Assembly (NCBI GenBank): GCA_025964465.1
Contig: JAOPYS010000472.1
Span: 1-8,879 of the forward strand
Direction of reading: 5' to 3'
From: Thermoleophilia bacterium
Lineage (GTDB): Bacteria; Actinomycetota; Thermoleophilia; Gaiellales; SKUG01
Length of the DNA: 8,879 nucleotides
Part shown: positions 1 to 8,879 of the stretch, piece after piece
Numbering within the stretch: position 1 is the stretch's first letter
How the letters are laid out: each line of letters opens with the position of its first letter
Translations under genes and position numbers: made by a program
Notes under the pieces: model-generated
What the model was told of the DNA's origin: nothing
The model's database searches: none
What the model saw: only the letters and a program-made list of their open reading frames with translations

Positions 1-1
1 C

Positions 2-3000
2 CGTCGGCACGACCGCGACGTTCGCCGTGCGCCTGCTCTCCAAGCCCGCCGGGCCCGTCACCGTCGGCATGACCACGCCGGACGGCCAGACGACCGCCGC
101 GCCGGCCACGCTCACCTTCACGACGACGAACTGGGCCGCCGCGCAGAACGTCACGGTGACCGTGGTGGACGATCCGGTCGACGAGGCGTCGCCGCACACC
201 GGCACCGTCGTGCTCGATGCCACCAGCGCGCTCGACAGCGCCTACGACGCCTTCGACCCGGCGGACGTCACCGACAACATCGCCGACAACGACGCCGCGG
301 GCGTGGTCTTCGTCCAGAGGGCGGTTCGACCGATGTCGACGAGGCCGGCACCACCGACACCTACACGGTCGCCCTCGCCACGCAGCCCACGGGCACCGTC
401 ACGATCACGCTGGCCGGCGGCTCGCAGGCGACGCCGAGCCCGACCACCCTGACCTTCACCACCGCGAACTGGGCGACCCCGCAGCCCGTCACCGTCACCG
501 GAACGCCCGATTCGGTGGTGGAGGGCCCGCACACGCAAAACATCACCCACAGCGCCGCCGGCGACCCCGCCTACGCGGCCTTGGCCATCCCGAACATCGT
601 CGCGAACATCACCGACGACGACGCAGCCGGCGTGGACATCGCCCCCGCCACGCCGCTCGCGGTGACCGAGGGCGGCGCGACGGCGACCTACACCGCCGTG
701 TTGCGCGCCCAGCCCGCCAGCAACGTCACCCTCACGCTCACCCCGAACGCGCAGGTCAGCACGAGCGCGCCGAGCCTGGTGTTCACCACCGCCAACTGGA
801 ACGTGCCGCAGACCGTCACCGTGACCGCGGTGGACGACCTCGTGGTGGAGACCAGCCCGCACCCGGGGCTGATCACGCACGCGACGACGAGCGCCGACCC
901 GATCTTCAACGGCCTGACGGTGAGCGACGTCGCCGCTGCCATCACCGACAACGACGTCCCCGGCGTGACGGTGACGCCGACCAGCACGACCGCGACCGAG
1001 GGCGGCGCGAACGGCAGCTACTCCGTCAAGCTCGACACGCAGCCGACCGCCTCGGTCACCGTGAACATGGCGTCGTCCGCGCAGCTCGCGGCGATCACGC
1101 CCCTCACCTTCACGACCGCCAACTGGAACACGCCCCAGACCGTGACCGTGGTGGCCACCGACGACTTCGTGGCGGAGGGAGCGCACGCCGCCACCATCAC
1201 CCACGACACGGCGAGCACCGACCCGTTCTACGGCGCCGGCTCGCTCACCATCGCGTCCGTGGCCGTGGCGATCACCGACAACGACAACGCCGGCGTGCAG
1301 CTGACGCCCGCCACCGGCCTGTCGGGCAGCGAGGGCGGGGCCGCCGTGACCTACGGCGTCAAGCTGACGAGCCAGCCCACAGCGGACGTGACGATCACGC
1401 TCACCGGCGACGCCGACGGCACGCCGTCGCCGTCGACCCTCACCTTCACCAGCGGCACCTGGAACACGACGCAGACCGTCACGGTCGCCATCGTCGACGA
1501 CGCCATCGCCGAGGGGGCGCACACGACCACGATCGCCCACGCCGTCGCGAGCTCGGACCCGACCTACGCCGCGGTCGTCGCTCCGTCGGAGTCGATCGCG
1601 ATCACCGACAACGACACGGCGTCGATCATCGTCACCCCGGCCACGCCCGGCCCGGTCACGACGACCGAGGGCGGGGCGCCCGCCACCTACACGATCGCAC
1701 TCGGGTCCGAGCCCACCGCGCCCGTGACCTTCACACTCACCGCGCCGGGTGGGCAGGCGACCGCCGCGCCCGGCACCCTGACCTTCACGCCCGTGAACTG
1801 GATGACGCCGCAGACCGTCACGGTCACCGCGGTCGACGACGCGGTCGTCGAGGCCAGCCCGCACGCCGCCGCCGTGCATCATGTCGTGGCCGGCGACCCG
1901 GTCTACGCCGCGCTCACGGTGGCCGACATGGGCGTCGCCATCACCGACAACGACGTCGCCGGGGTCGTGCTCGCCCACACGGGTGGCACGTCCACGGTCG
2001 CCGAGCTCGGCGCGGGGGACACGATCACCGCCGTGCTGACGTCCCAGCCGACCGCGTCCGTCACGGTCACCTTCGCCGGCGTGCAGGCGACGACGACCGC
2101 GCCGACGATCACCTTCACCACGGCGAACTGGAACACGCCGCAGGTGGTGCCGATCACGGCCATCGACGACTTCGTGGTGGAGGGCCCCCACACCGGCACC
2201 ATCGACTCGTCGGCGAGCAGCTCGGACGCCAACTACGGCCCGCTCGCCTCCAACACCCTGACGATCGACGTCGTCGACAACGACGTGGCGGGCGTGGTCG
2301 TCACGCAGCCCGCCTCCGACGACCTGGACGAGGCGACGCCGCTCGTCGGCCAGTCCTACACCGTGCACCTGACGAGCCAGCCGACGGCGCCGATCACCCT
2401 CACCCCGACCGCCGACGCGCAGCTGACGGTCGCTCCCGCCACGCTCACCTTCACGGCCGCGAACTGGGCCACGGACCAGACGATCACCGCCAAGCCGATC
2501 GACGATGCGGTCGCCGAGGCCTCGCCCCACACGGGCGTGGTCACGCACGACACGAGCGGCGACCCCTCGTACGCGAGCGGCGTGCTGACGATCGACCCCG
2601 TCGACTTCGACATCACCGACAACGACACGCCGGACGTGCTCGTGTCGCCCACCGCACCGCACGCGGTCACCGAGGGTGGCGCCACCGACACGTACACCAT
2701 CGTGCTCGGGAGCCAGCCGACGTCGTCCGTGACGATCACGCCGCTCTCCACGCAGCTGGATTGGAGCGTGCCGTCGATCACCTTCACGACCGCCAACTGG
2801 AACGTGCCGCAGACGATCACCCTCCGCGCGATCGACGACACGGTGGACGAGGCCAGCCCGCACACCGGCGTGCTCACGCACACGATCACCAGCGTCGACC
2901 CGGGCTACAACGGGTTCACAGCGCCGGACGTCAGCGCGAACATCACCGACAACGACACGTCCGACCTCGTGCTCACCCCGTCCAGCGGCCTCAGCGTCGA

Positions 3001-6000
3001 CGAGGCCGGCGCGCTGCCCGCCGCGACCTACGTCGCGACGCTCTCGAGCACGCCCTCCGCGCCCGTCACGGTCACGCTCTCGACGACCGGCACGGCGCAG
3101 GTCGCGTTCGCTCCCTCGACCGTGACGCTCGACTCCACGAACTGGAGCACGGGCGCCACGGTCACCGTCACAGCCATCCAGGACGCGGTCCACGAGGGAG
3201 CGCACACCGGGACGATCCACCACGCGATGGCCAGCACGGACGCCAACTACGGCGGCGAGACCGGCCCCGACCAGGTGGTGGGCGTGCTCGACGACGACGT
3301 GGCGTCGATCGTCGTCACGCCGACGGGCGGCAGCACCGACGTCGCCGAGGCCGGCGCGACCACCGACACCTACGCCGTGCACCTCACGTCCCAGCCGACC
3401 GCCAACGTCGTGGTCTCCACGGTCACCGCGGACGGACAGACCACCGCCGCGCCCGCCTCCCTGACCTTCACGGCGGCCAACTGGAACACCGACCAGGTCG
3501 TCACCGTCGCCGCCGTCGACGACGCCGTCGTCGAGGCAGCCGTCCACCCCGGCGTCGTGACGCACACGAGCGCCAGCGCGGACGTCGACTACGACGCGAT
3601 GGCCGGCATCCCCAGCGTCACGGCCAACGTCACCGACAACGACGTCGCGGGCGTGACCGTGACGCCCGCCGGCGGCTCGCTCGAGGTGACGGAGGGCGGC
3701 GCCGCCGACACCGTGACCGTGACGCTCACGTCGCAGCCCACGGCGCCGGTCACCGTGACGCTCACGGGCGACGCCGACGTGACCGCCCTGCCGTCGCCAC
3801 AGACGATCGCACCCGCCGCCTGGGCCACCGGCATCACCTTCACCGTCACCGCCGTCGACGACGCGATCGTCGAGGGCCTGCACACGGGCACGGTCGGCAT
3901 CGCGCTGGCGAGCACCGACACGAGCTACGGCGGCTCCGCGGTGCCGAACCAGGTCGCCCAGGTCACCGACAACGACAGCGCCGGCATCGCAGTGGTGCAG
4001 TCCTCGGGCACCACGGTGCTGGACGAGGGGAGTGTCGCCACGACCGACACGCTCAGCGTCGTGCTCACGTCCCAGCCCTCGAGCGACGTCGTCGTCACGC
4101 TCACGCCGACGGCCGGCCAGCTCACCACCTCGCCGAGCCCGCTCACCTTCACGTCGACGGACTGGAACACGCCGCAGGTCGTGACCGCTACGGTGGTCGA
4201 CGACGCGGTCGACGAGGCCAGCCCGCACACGGCCAGCATCCAGTTCGGAGTGACCAGCTCCGACACCGACTACGGCGGCTTCGTGCTGGCGGACGTCAAC
4301 GTCGCGATCACCGACAACGACTCGACCGCAGTCATCGCCACGCCGCTCACGGGCATCTCCGTGGCCGAGGCCGGCACCACGAGCCAGGTCGTCGGGGTCA
4401 AGCTCGGCTCGCAGCCCCTCGGCAACGTCGAGGTCTCGATCACCAGCGACGCGCAGGTCACCACCTCGCCCGCCGGCCCGCTCGTGTTCACGACCGCCAA
4501 CTGGAACACCGTCCAGAACGTCACGATCACCGCGGTGGACGACGCGATCGACGAGGCCGACCCGCACCCGGGTTCGGTCACGCTCGGCATCTCGTCCCCG
4601 GGCGCCGCCGACCCCGCCTACGACGCCCTCGCCGACATCGTCCTGGCGCCCTCCGTCGCGGACAACGACACGAACGGCATCACGATCACCAAGACCGCCG
4701 GCACGGACGTCGACGAGGCCGATGCGACCGCGATCGTGACCTACTCGGTCGTGCTCGACGCCCAGCCCTCCGGCAACGTCACCGTGACGGCAGTGCCCGA
4801 CGGGCAGCTCCTGGCCAACGCGACGACGCTCACCTTCACCTCCGCCAACTGGAACGTCGCCCAGACCGTCGACGTGCACGCCTTCGACGACGCGATCGAC
4901 GAGGCGAGCCCGCACCCGGGCATCCTCGCCTTCACCGCGGGCGGCCTCGACCCCGTGTACGCCGCGATGTCCATCCCGGCCAAGACGGTCAACGTGCTCG
5001 ACGACGACACGTCGGGCATCCTCGTCTCGCCGCTGGCCACCACGGTGGACGAGGACCGCACGATGACCGGCAGCTACTCGGTCGAGCTGCAGTCCGTCCC
5101 GACCGCGAACGTCACCGTGACGTTCGCCAACCCCGACGGCGAGCTGGACCTGCCGGTCGTGCGCACCCTCACCTTCACGCCGGCCACGTGGAACGTCCCG
5201 CAGGTCGTCTCCTTCCAGGCGCTCGACGACAGCGTGGACGAGCCCGTCGAGCCCCACAGCGGCACGATCACCCACACGTGGACGTCCACCGATCCGAACT
5301 ACGCGGCCACCGCCCCGCTGGCGGTGAGCGACGTCGTGGTCGACATCCTCGACAACGACCTCGCCGGGTTCGACTTCACCCCGGCCACGCCGGCGCCGAC
5401 CGTGAACGAGGCCGGCGCGACGAGCGCGACCTACGTGCTCACCATGCGCTCGGCCCCGACCGCCAACGTCGACGTGGCGTTCGCGAGCGCCGGCGGCGAC
5501 CTGACCGTGAGCCCCGCCAACCACACATTCACGTCCGCCAACTGGGCCACGCCCGTCACCATCACGGTGACGGCCGTCGACGACCTCGTGGCCGAGACCA
5601 GCCCCGAGCTCGTGCCCGTCACGCACACGATCACCACCCTCGACGCGACCTACGGCGCCCTCACCATCCCGGACGTCGGCGTGAGCGTCGTCGACAACGA
5701 CGTGGCGTCCTACGTCGTCACGCCGACCACCGGCCTGTCGGTGGACGAGACGGGCCCGACCTCCACGACCTACACGATCGCGCTCTCCTCGCAGCCCGCG
5801 TCGACCGTCACGATCGCGCTGTCGGGCGACGCCGACGGCACCGTCGCGCCCGGCACGCTCACCTTCACGACCGCGAACTGGGCGACGCCGCAGACGGTCA
5901 CGGTGACCGCCGTCGACGACCTCGTCACGGAGGTGGGGGACACCACGACGATCACCCACGTGGTCACGGGCGACCCGATGTACGCCGGGCTGCCGCTCGC

Positions 6001-8879
6001 ACCGCAGGTGGTGTCGGTGGTCGACAACGACGTGCCGGGCATCGAGGTCGACACCGCGACCGGCCTCGACGCGACCGAGGGTGGCGCGACCGACACGTAC
6101 CGCATCCGCCTCAAGACGCAGCCCACCGCCGACGTGGACGTGAGCTTCGCCACGGGCACGCAGGTCGACCCGATCGGCACGATCACGTTCACGACCGTGA
6201 ACTGGAACAGCTGGCAGGCCCTGACGGTCACCGCGACCGACGACGACGTCGACGAGGCGTCGCCGCACGCCGGCACGATCCAGCAGCTCGTGACGAGCAC
6301 CGACGCCACGTACGGCGGCTGGACGCTCGCCGACCAGCCGGTCGCGATCACCGACGACGACACCGCCGCGATCGTCGTCGACGACCTGGGCGGGGTCGAC
6401 GTCGACGAGGCGAACGTCGCGGCCACCGACACCTTCACCGTCAAGCTCGGCTCCCAGCCGACCGCACCCATCACCGTCACGGCCGTGCCGGACGCGCAGG
6501 TCGGCGTGGCCGGGGCCCCGCTCACCTTCACGGCCTCCGACTGGAACGTCGCGCAGGTCGTCACGGTCGCCGCGATCGACGACCCGATCCAGGAGCCGGA
6601 CCCGCACCCGGGCGTGGTGACCGTCGCCGCGACGGGCGACGCGACGTACGCAGCCCTCTCCTCGCAGACCGTCACCGCGGACGTGGCGGACGACGACACC
6701 GCCGCGGTCATCGTCGACCCCGGCACGCTCTCCGTGGCCGAGGCCGGCACCACGAGCGACACCTACGACATCGTGCTCGGATCGAAGCCGACCGCGAACG
6801 TGACGGTCACCCTCGCCCCGGACGCGCAGGTCACCACGAGCCCGGACCTGACCTTCACGCCCGCCGACTGGTCCGTCCCGCAGACCGTCACCGTGACGGC
6901 CGTGGACGACGCCATGGTCGAGACCGACCCACACCCGGGCGTGGTCACCCAGGGCGTCGGCAGCACCGACCCGTTCTACGCGGCGATCGCCCCGTCGACG
7001 AAGCTCGCCGACGTGGCCGACGACGACGCGCCCGGCATCACCGTGGACGAGCTGGGCGGCGTGGCCGTGACCGAGGGCGGGGCGACGCACCAGTACTCCG
7101 TGGTGCTCGACGCGCAGCCGAGCGGCACCGTCACCGTCACGCCGACCCCGGACGCCCAGGTCACGACCGTGCCGAGCCCGCTGACGTTCGACTCCACGAA
7201 CTGGAACGTGGCGCAGCTCGTCACCGTCGCCGCGGTCGACGACCCGGTGTCGGAGGTGTCGCCGCACCCGGGCACCATCACCAACCTCGTCTCGGCCGCC
7301 GACCCGCTCTGGTCCTCCGTGACGGCCGCCCCGGTGACCGCACAGATCACCGACAACGACGTCGCGGCGATCAACGTGACGGCGTCCAGCCCGTACGCGC
7401 TCGACGAGGACACCCCGGCGCCCGGCACCACGGTGAGCTACAGCGTCGTGCTCGCCACGCCGCCGACGGCCGACGTGACGATCGCCCTCACGGTCCCCGG
7501 CGACCTGACCGCGAGCCCGACCTCGCTCACCTTCACCTCCGCGACGTGGAACACGCCGCAGACCGTGACGTTCGGCGCGATCGACGACGCCGTCACGGAG
7601 ACGCCCGTCCACACCCGCACGATCGTCCACGCCGTGACGAGCGCCGACCCGATCTACGGCGCGCTGACCGTGGCCGACATCGTCGCGAACGTGACCGACA
7701 ACGACACGCCCGACATCATCGCCTCCAAGACGGCGCTCGCCGCGACCGAGGGCGGTGCCACCGACACCTTCACCCTCGTGCTGGGCAGCCAGCCGACCGC
7801 CGACGTCACGATCGCTCTCACCGGCACGCAGGTCAGCGCCGCGACGAACCCGGTCGTCTTCTCCCCGGTCAACTGGAACATCCCGCAGACCGTGACCGTC
7901 ACCGCGACGGACGACCTGGTCGACGAGCACCCGGACACGCACGCCGGCAAGGTCGCCTTCTCGGTGACGAGCTCGGACCTCACCTACGACGCGTGGACCG
8001 CGCTGTCGGACATCCCCGTCGCGATCACCGACAACGACACGGCCGGCGTCACCGTGACCCCGGGAGCGACGCCGATCACGGTCGCCGAGGCCGGCACGAC
8101 GACCGCCACCTACGCCGTGGTGCTCACGAGCCAGCCCGCCGCGGCGGTCGGCGTGGCGGTGGCCACGCCGGATGGCCAGACGACCGCCAGCCCGGCGAGC
8201 CTGTCGTTCACGCCGGCGAACTGGAACGTCCCGCAGACGGTGACCGTGGCGGCAGTCGACGACGCCGTGGACGAGGCCGACCCGCACGTCGGGCTGGTCA
8301 CGCACACCGTCACGAGCACCGATCCCAAGTACGCCGCCGTGGCCACGATCGACCAGGCCGTGAGCATCGCCGACGACGACACGGCCGCCATCGTCGTGTC
8401 GGCAGCCACGGTCACGCTCGACGAGGCGACGCTGGCCACGACCGGCACCTTCACCGTCAAGCTCGCGTCCCAGCCCGCGGGCGACGTCGTCGTCACCACC
8501 GCCACGCCGGACGGCCAGACCGTCGCAGCGCCGGCCAGCCTCACCTTCACCACCGCCAACTGGGCCACGCCCCAGACCGTCACGGTCACCGTCGTCGACG
8601 ACCCGGTCGTCGAGGCCGACCCGCACACCGGCCTGGTCGTGACGGCCGCGACCAGCGCGCTCGACGCCGCCTACAACGCGATCGACCCGGCGGACGTGAC
8701 CGCAACGATCGCCGACAACGACGTGGCCGGCGTGACGATCACCGAGAACGGCACGCCGATCGCCGACACCCACGTGGAGGAGGGCGGCGCCACCGACTCC
8801 TACGACGTGGTCCTGACGAGCCAGCCCTCCGCGGACGTGACCATCACGGTCACCGGCGGCCTCCAGGCCAGCGCATCGC
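2..8879 (+). CDS. Giant Calx-beta-like repeat protein, partial at both ends; frame 2 is open edge to edge but protein-like only from about 317
   Basis: From about 317 to 8879 this frame encodes some 2,854 residues with no stop, all of it Calx-beta-like repeats of 110-117 residues. Every unit has a Glu near its start (TEGG, DEAG or AEAG type), then 'TYTV.L.SQPTA.VTVTL', 'LTFT..NW..PQ.VTVTAVDD', a Glu three residues after the DD, usually 'PHTG.ITH', and a closing DND or DDD. Calx-beta domains are beta sandwiches, some of which bind calcium; here the conserved acidic residues suggest calcium binding, but this is inference. Composition is rich in Ala, Thr, Val and Asp, poor in Lys and Arg, and I saw no Cys, as in many exported surface proteins. 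A role in adhesion, biofilm or the cell envelope is plausible but unproven. No start, signal peptide, anchor or enzyme domain lies in the window. Codons 2-316 are stop-free but read out of frame (Arg/His-rich), so they should not be taken as protein. Confidence 0.85.
3..293 (+). repeat. Repeat R0 (partial, cut by the window edge), near-paralogue of R25
   Basis: About 97 residues are visible, starting inside the first strands. The unit ends with 'ATSALDSAYDAFDPADVT' and 'IADND'. Only R25 shares this combination, along with 'TPDGQT.AAPA.LTFTT.NWA' and 'VTVTVVDDPV.EA.PHTG'. Counting by hand, about 70 of 97 positions are identical to R25. It is read in frame 3, upstream of the frame break. Confidence 0.8.
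3..452 (+). CDS. Upstream segment of the same giant gene, in frame 3 and truncated by an apparent one-base deletion
   Basis: Frame 3 from the left edge encodes a good Calx-beta-like repeat: 'TPDGQTTAAPATLTFT', then 'TNW', 'VTVTVVDDPVDEASPHTG' and 'IADND' ending at 293. It continues with 'AAGVVFVQ' to about 317. After that it turns into Arg/Pro/Ser-rich nonsense and stops at TGA 450-452, while the repeat pattern resumes in frame 2 with 'EGGSTDVDEAGTTDTYTV'. A GTG at 27 could serve as a start, but it encodes an internal Val of the repeat and has no supporting ribosome binding site. This is therefore not a separate small gene. If the deletion is real, translation coming from upstream would end here, and the 2,850 downstream codons would be silent or need a new start. 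Confidence 0.75.
   Translation, partial: VGTTATFAVRLLSKPAGPVTVGMTTPDGQTTAAPATLTFTTTNWAAAQNVTVTVVDDPVDEASPHTGTVVLDATSALDSAYDAFDPADVTDNIADNDAAGVVFVQRAVRPMSTRPAPPTPTRSPSPRSPRAPSRSRWPAARRRRRARPP
294..622 (+). repeat. Repeat R1, carries the frame break and has lost the DD pair
   Basis: The unit spans 329 bases where 330 would be expected. After the break it reads 'DEAGTTDTYTVALATQPT', 'LTFTTANWATPQPVTVTG' and 'TPDSVVEGPHTQ', and closes in ITDDD. At the usual 'AVDDA' position it has 'GTPDS', so the first of the two conserved Asp residues is gone. A weakened metal site together with an indel would fit relaxed selection, but one example is weak evidence. Confidence 0.75.
310..325 (+). other. Apparent frameshift (one base missing) within repeat R1
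   Basis: The local sequence is 'gtccagagggcggttcg'. Upstream codons read GTC CAG in frame 3, and downstream codons read GGC GGT TCG ACC GAT in frame 2. Restoring a single C, giving CAG AGC GGC GGT or CAG ACG GGC GGT, yields 'VQSGGSTDV' or 'VQTGGSTDV'. This aligns with the matching segments of R10 ('VTPTGGSTDV') and R12 ('VVQSSGTTV') and makes R1 exactly 110 residues long. I see no classical slippery heptamer, so programmed frameshifting is unlikely. A sequencing or assembly error at this GC-rich spot and a true mutation cannot be told apart from this sequence alone. Confidence 0.8.
2957..3298 (+). repeat. Repeat R9, divergent unit with QD in place of DD
   Basis: This 114-residue unit has 'TLDSTNWSTGATVTVTAI' followed by QD where nearly all units have DD. 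It lacks the usual Pro-Gln after NW, has 'HEGAHTG' instead of an 'EASPHTG' type, and ends in 'GVLDDD'. The conserved first Glu (DEAG), the Trp and the second Glu are kept, so the fold is probably intact. Confidence 0.7.
3644..3976 (+). repeat. Repeat R11, most divergent central strand (AAW core)
   Basis: The usual 'LTFT..NW..PQ.VTV' is replaced by 'QTIAPAAWATGITFTVTA', keeping only the Trp and the following VDD. The first half is canonical (TEGG and 'VTVTLTSQPTAPVTVTL'), and the 'GDAD' turn is shared with R4 and R17. The unit ends 'VTDND'. Confidence 0.7.
5009..5359 (+). repeat. Repeat R15, longest unit (117 residues) with a loop insertion
   Basis: Residues are added around the acidic loop: 'DDSVDEPVEPHSG' stands where other units have 'DDAVDEASPHTG'. 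It also has 'VVRTLTFTPATWN' with TW in place of NW. Extra acidic residues at this loop could alter a metal site, but this is only inferred from the family. Confidence 0.7.
6362..7360 (+). repeat. Repeats R19-R21, local subfamily with PDAQ turns
   Basis: Three adjacent units share a 'PDAQV' turn before the LTF strand and a 'PHPG' loop. R19 and R21 are especially alike ('VDDLGGVDV' against 'VDELGGVAV', 'WNVAQVVTVAAIDDP' against 'WNVAQLVTVAAVDDP'), with R20 between them. R19 and R20 both close in 'DVADDD', while R21 closes in 'ITDND'. This looks like local duplication or gene conversion inside the array. Confidence 0.6.
8381..8722 (+). repeat. Repeat R25, near-paralogue of R0
   Basis: This is a complete 114-residue unit: DEAT near the start, 'TPDGQTVAAPASLTFTTA' and 'NWATPQTVTVTVVDDPV', ending 'TSALDAAYNAIDPADVT' and 'IADND'. 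It matches R0 far better than its immediate neighbour R24, although R24 shares the 'TPDGQTTASPASL' segment. Confidence 0.8.
8723..8879 (+). repeat. Repeat R26, first half only, cut by the window edge
   Basis: Fifty-two codons are visible: 'VAGVTITENGTPIADTHV', EEGG, 'ATDSYDVVLTSQPSADV' and 'TITVTGGLQASAS'. The last segment recalls R1 ('TITLAGGSQATPS'), so the R0-R1 order seems to recur as R25-R26. The gene clearly continues past the window. Confidence 0.8.

Larger units (their letters stand above)
3..8879 (+). repeat. Tandem array of about 330-351 bp protein repeats: 25 complete units plus a partial unit at each end
   Basis: Units are set to end after the DND/DDD codons. R0 3-293 (partial), R1 294-622, R2 623-955, R3 956-1285, R4 1286-1615, R5 1616-1954, R6 1955-2284, R7 2285-2626, R8 2627-2956, R9 2957-3298, R10 3299-3643, R11 3644-3976, R12 3977-4321, R13 4322-4669, R14 4670-5008, R15 5009-5359, R16 5360-5701, R17 5702-6031, R18 6032-6361, R19 6362-6697, R20 6698-7027, R21 7028-7360, R22 7361-7705, R23 7706-8038, R24 8039-8380, R25 8381-8722, R26 8723-8879 (partial). 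The array runs without a break or linker. The exact 15-mer 'atcaccgacaacgac' closes nine units (R2-R5, R7, R8, R12, R21, R23). The units differ at many synonymous sites, so the likeness is mainly at protein level. Confidence 0.9.

Noticed and set aside
310..325. Programmed -1 ribosomal frameshift
   Set aside because: There is no X XXY YYZ slippery heptamer and no evident stem-loop just downstream, and a one-base repair gives the expected unit length. A sequence error or a plain mutation is simpler.
27..452. Small + strand ORF of 141 codons as a gene of its own
   Set aside because: Its first part is repeat R0 and the start of R1, read from the window edge. The last 40 or so residues are out-of-frame sequence after the missing base, and the GTG is an internal Val codon.
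941..1615. Regular 'atcaccgacaacgac' words at exact 330 bp spacing as a CRISPR-like or regulatory repeat
   Set aside because: The word encodes the ITDND end of each protein unit, stays in frame, and varies synonymously elsewhere. The spacing is far too long for CRISPR and the intervals are coding.
5770..6762. Minus-strand ORF of 330 codons with Val/Ser/Thr-rich, partly hydrophobic repeats, and similar shorter ones every ~330 bp (for example 361-546 and 8110-8628)
   Set aside because: These are antisense readings of the same conserved repeat core in another register. They recur with the sense period and show no independent gene signals.
242..8773. Long minus-strand ORF of 2,843 codons
   Set aside because: It is a register-aligned shadow of the sense gene. 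Its protein is low-complexity Arg/Gly/Asp/Val/His, mirrors the sense repeats, and turns into a different composition just where the sense frame breaks.
1..8879. Promoters, terminators, tRNA/rRNA genes, insertion sequences or attachment sites
   Set aside because: The whole window is continuous repeat-coding sequence, and I found no intergenic stretch or matching signal.

Overview
The window is one long piece of coding DNA on the + strand. It lies wholly inside a single giant gene for a repetitive, probably secreted or cell-surface protein. G and C dominate, above all at third codon positions (roughly 70% GC by eye). This fits an actinobacterium or another high-GC bacterium, but nothing here fixes the taxon.

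The protein is a head-to-tail array of beta-sandwich-like repeats of about 110-117 residues. They resemble the bacterial Calx-beta family: each unit ends in a DND or DDD motif and carries an 'LTFT..NW..PQ.VTVTAVDD' core. I count 25 complete units (R1-R25) between a partial unit at each edge (R0 and R26). Neither the start nor the stop codon is in the window, nor any signal peptide, anchor, catalytic domain, ribosome binding site, promoter, terminator, RNA gene or mobile element. The full protein must exceed about 2,950 residues.

One base appears to be missing near position 317. The protein-like frame is frame 3 from position 3 to about 317, then frame 2 to the right edge. Read literally, the upstream frame meets TGA at 450-452 about 45 codons later. 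Frame 2 happens to be free of stops from edge to edge, so an automatic caller may report one ORF with a meaningless Arg/His-rich start. A sequencing error or a real inactivating deletion would both explain this.

A 2,843-codon antisense ORF (242-8773) is a shadow. It exists because the sense frame never uses TTA, CTA or TCA. R0 and R25, which lie 25 units apart, are unusually alike, and so are R1 and R26, which suggests a higher-order duplication. I see no defence, CRISPR or biosynthetic system here. The interest lies in the size of the array, its internal evolution and the frame break.
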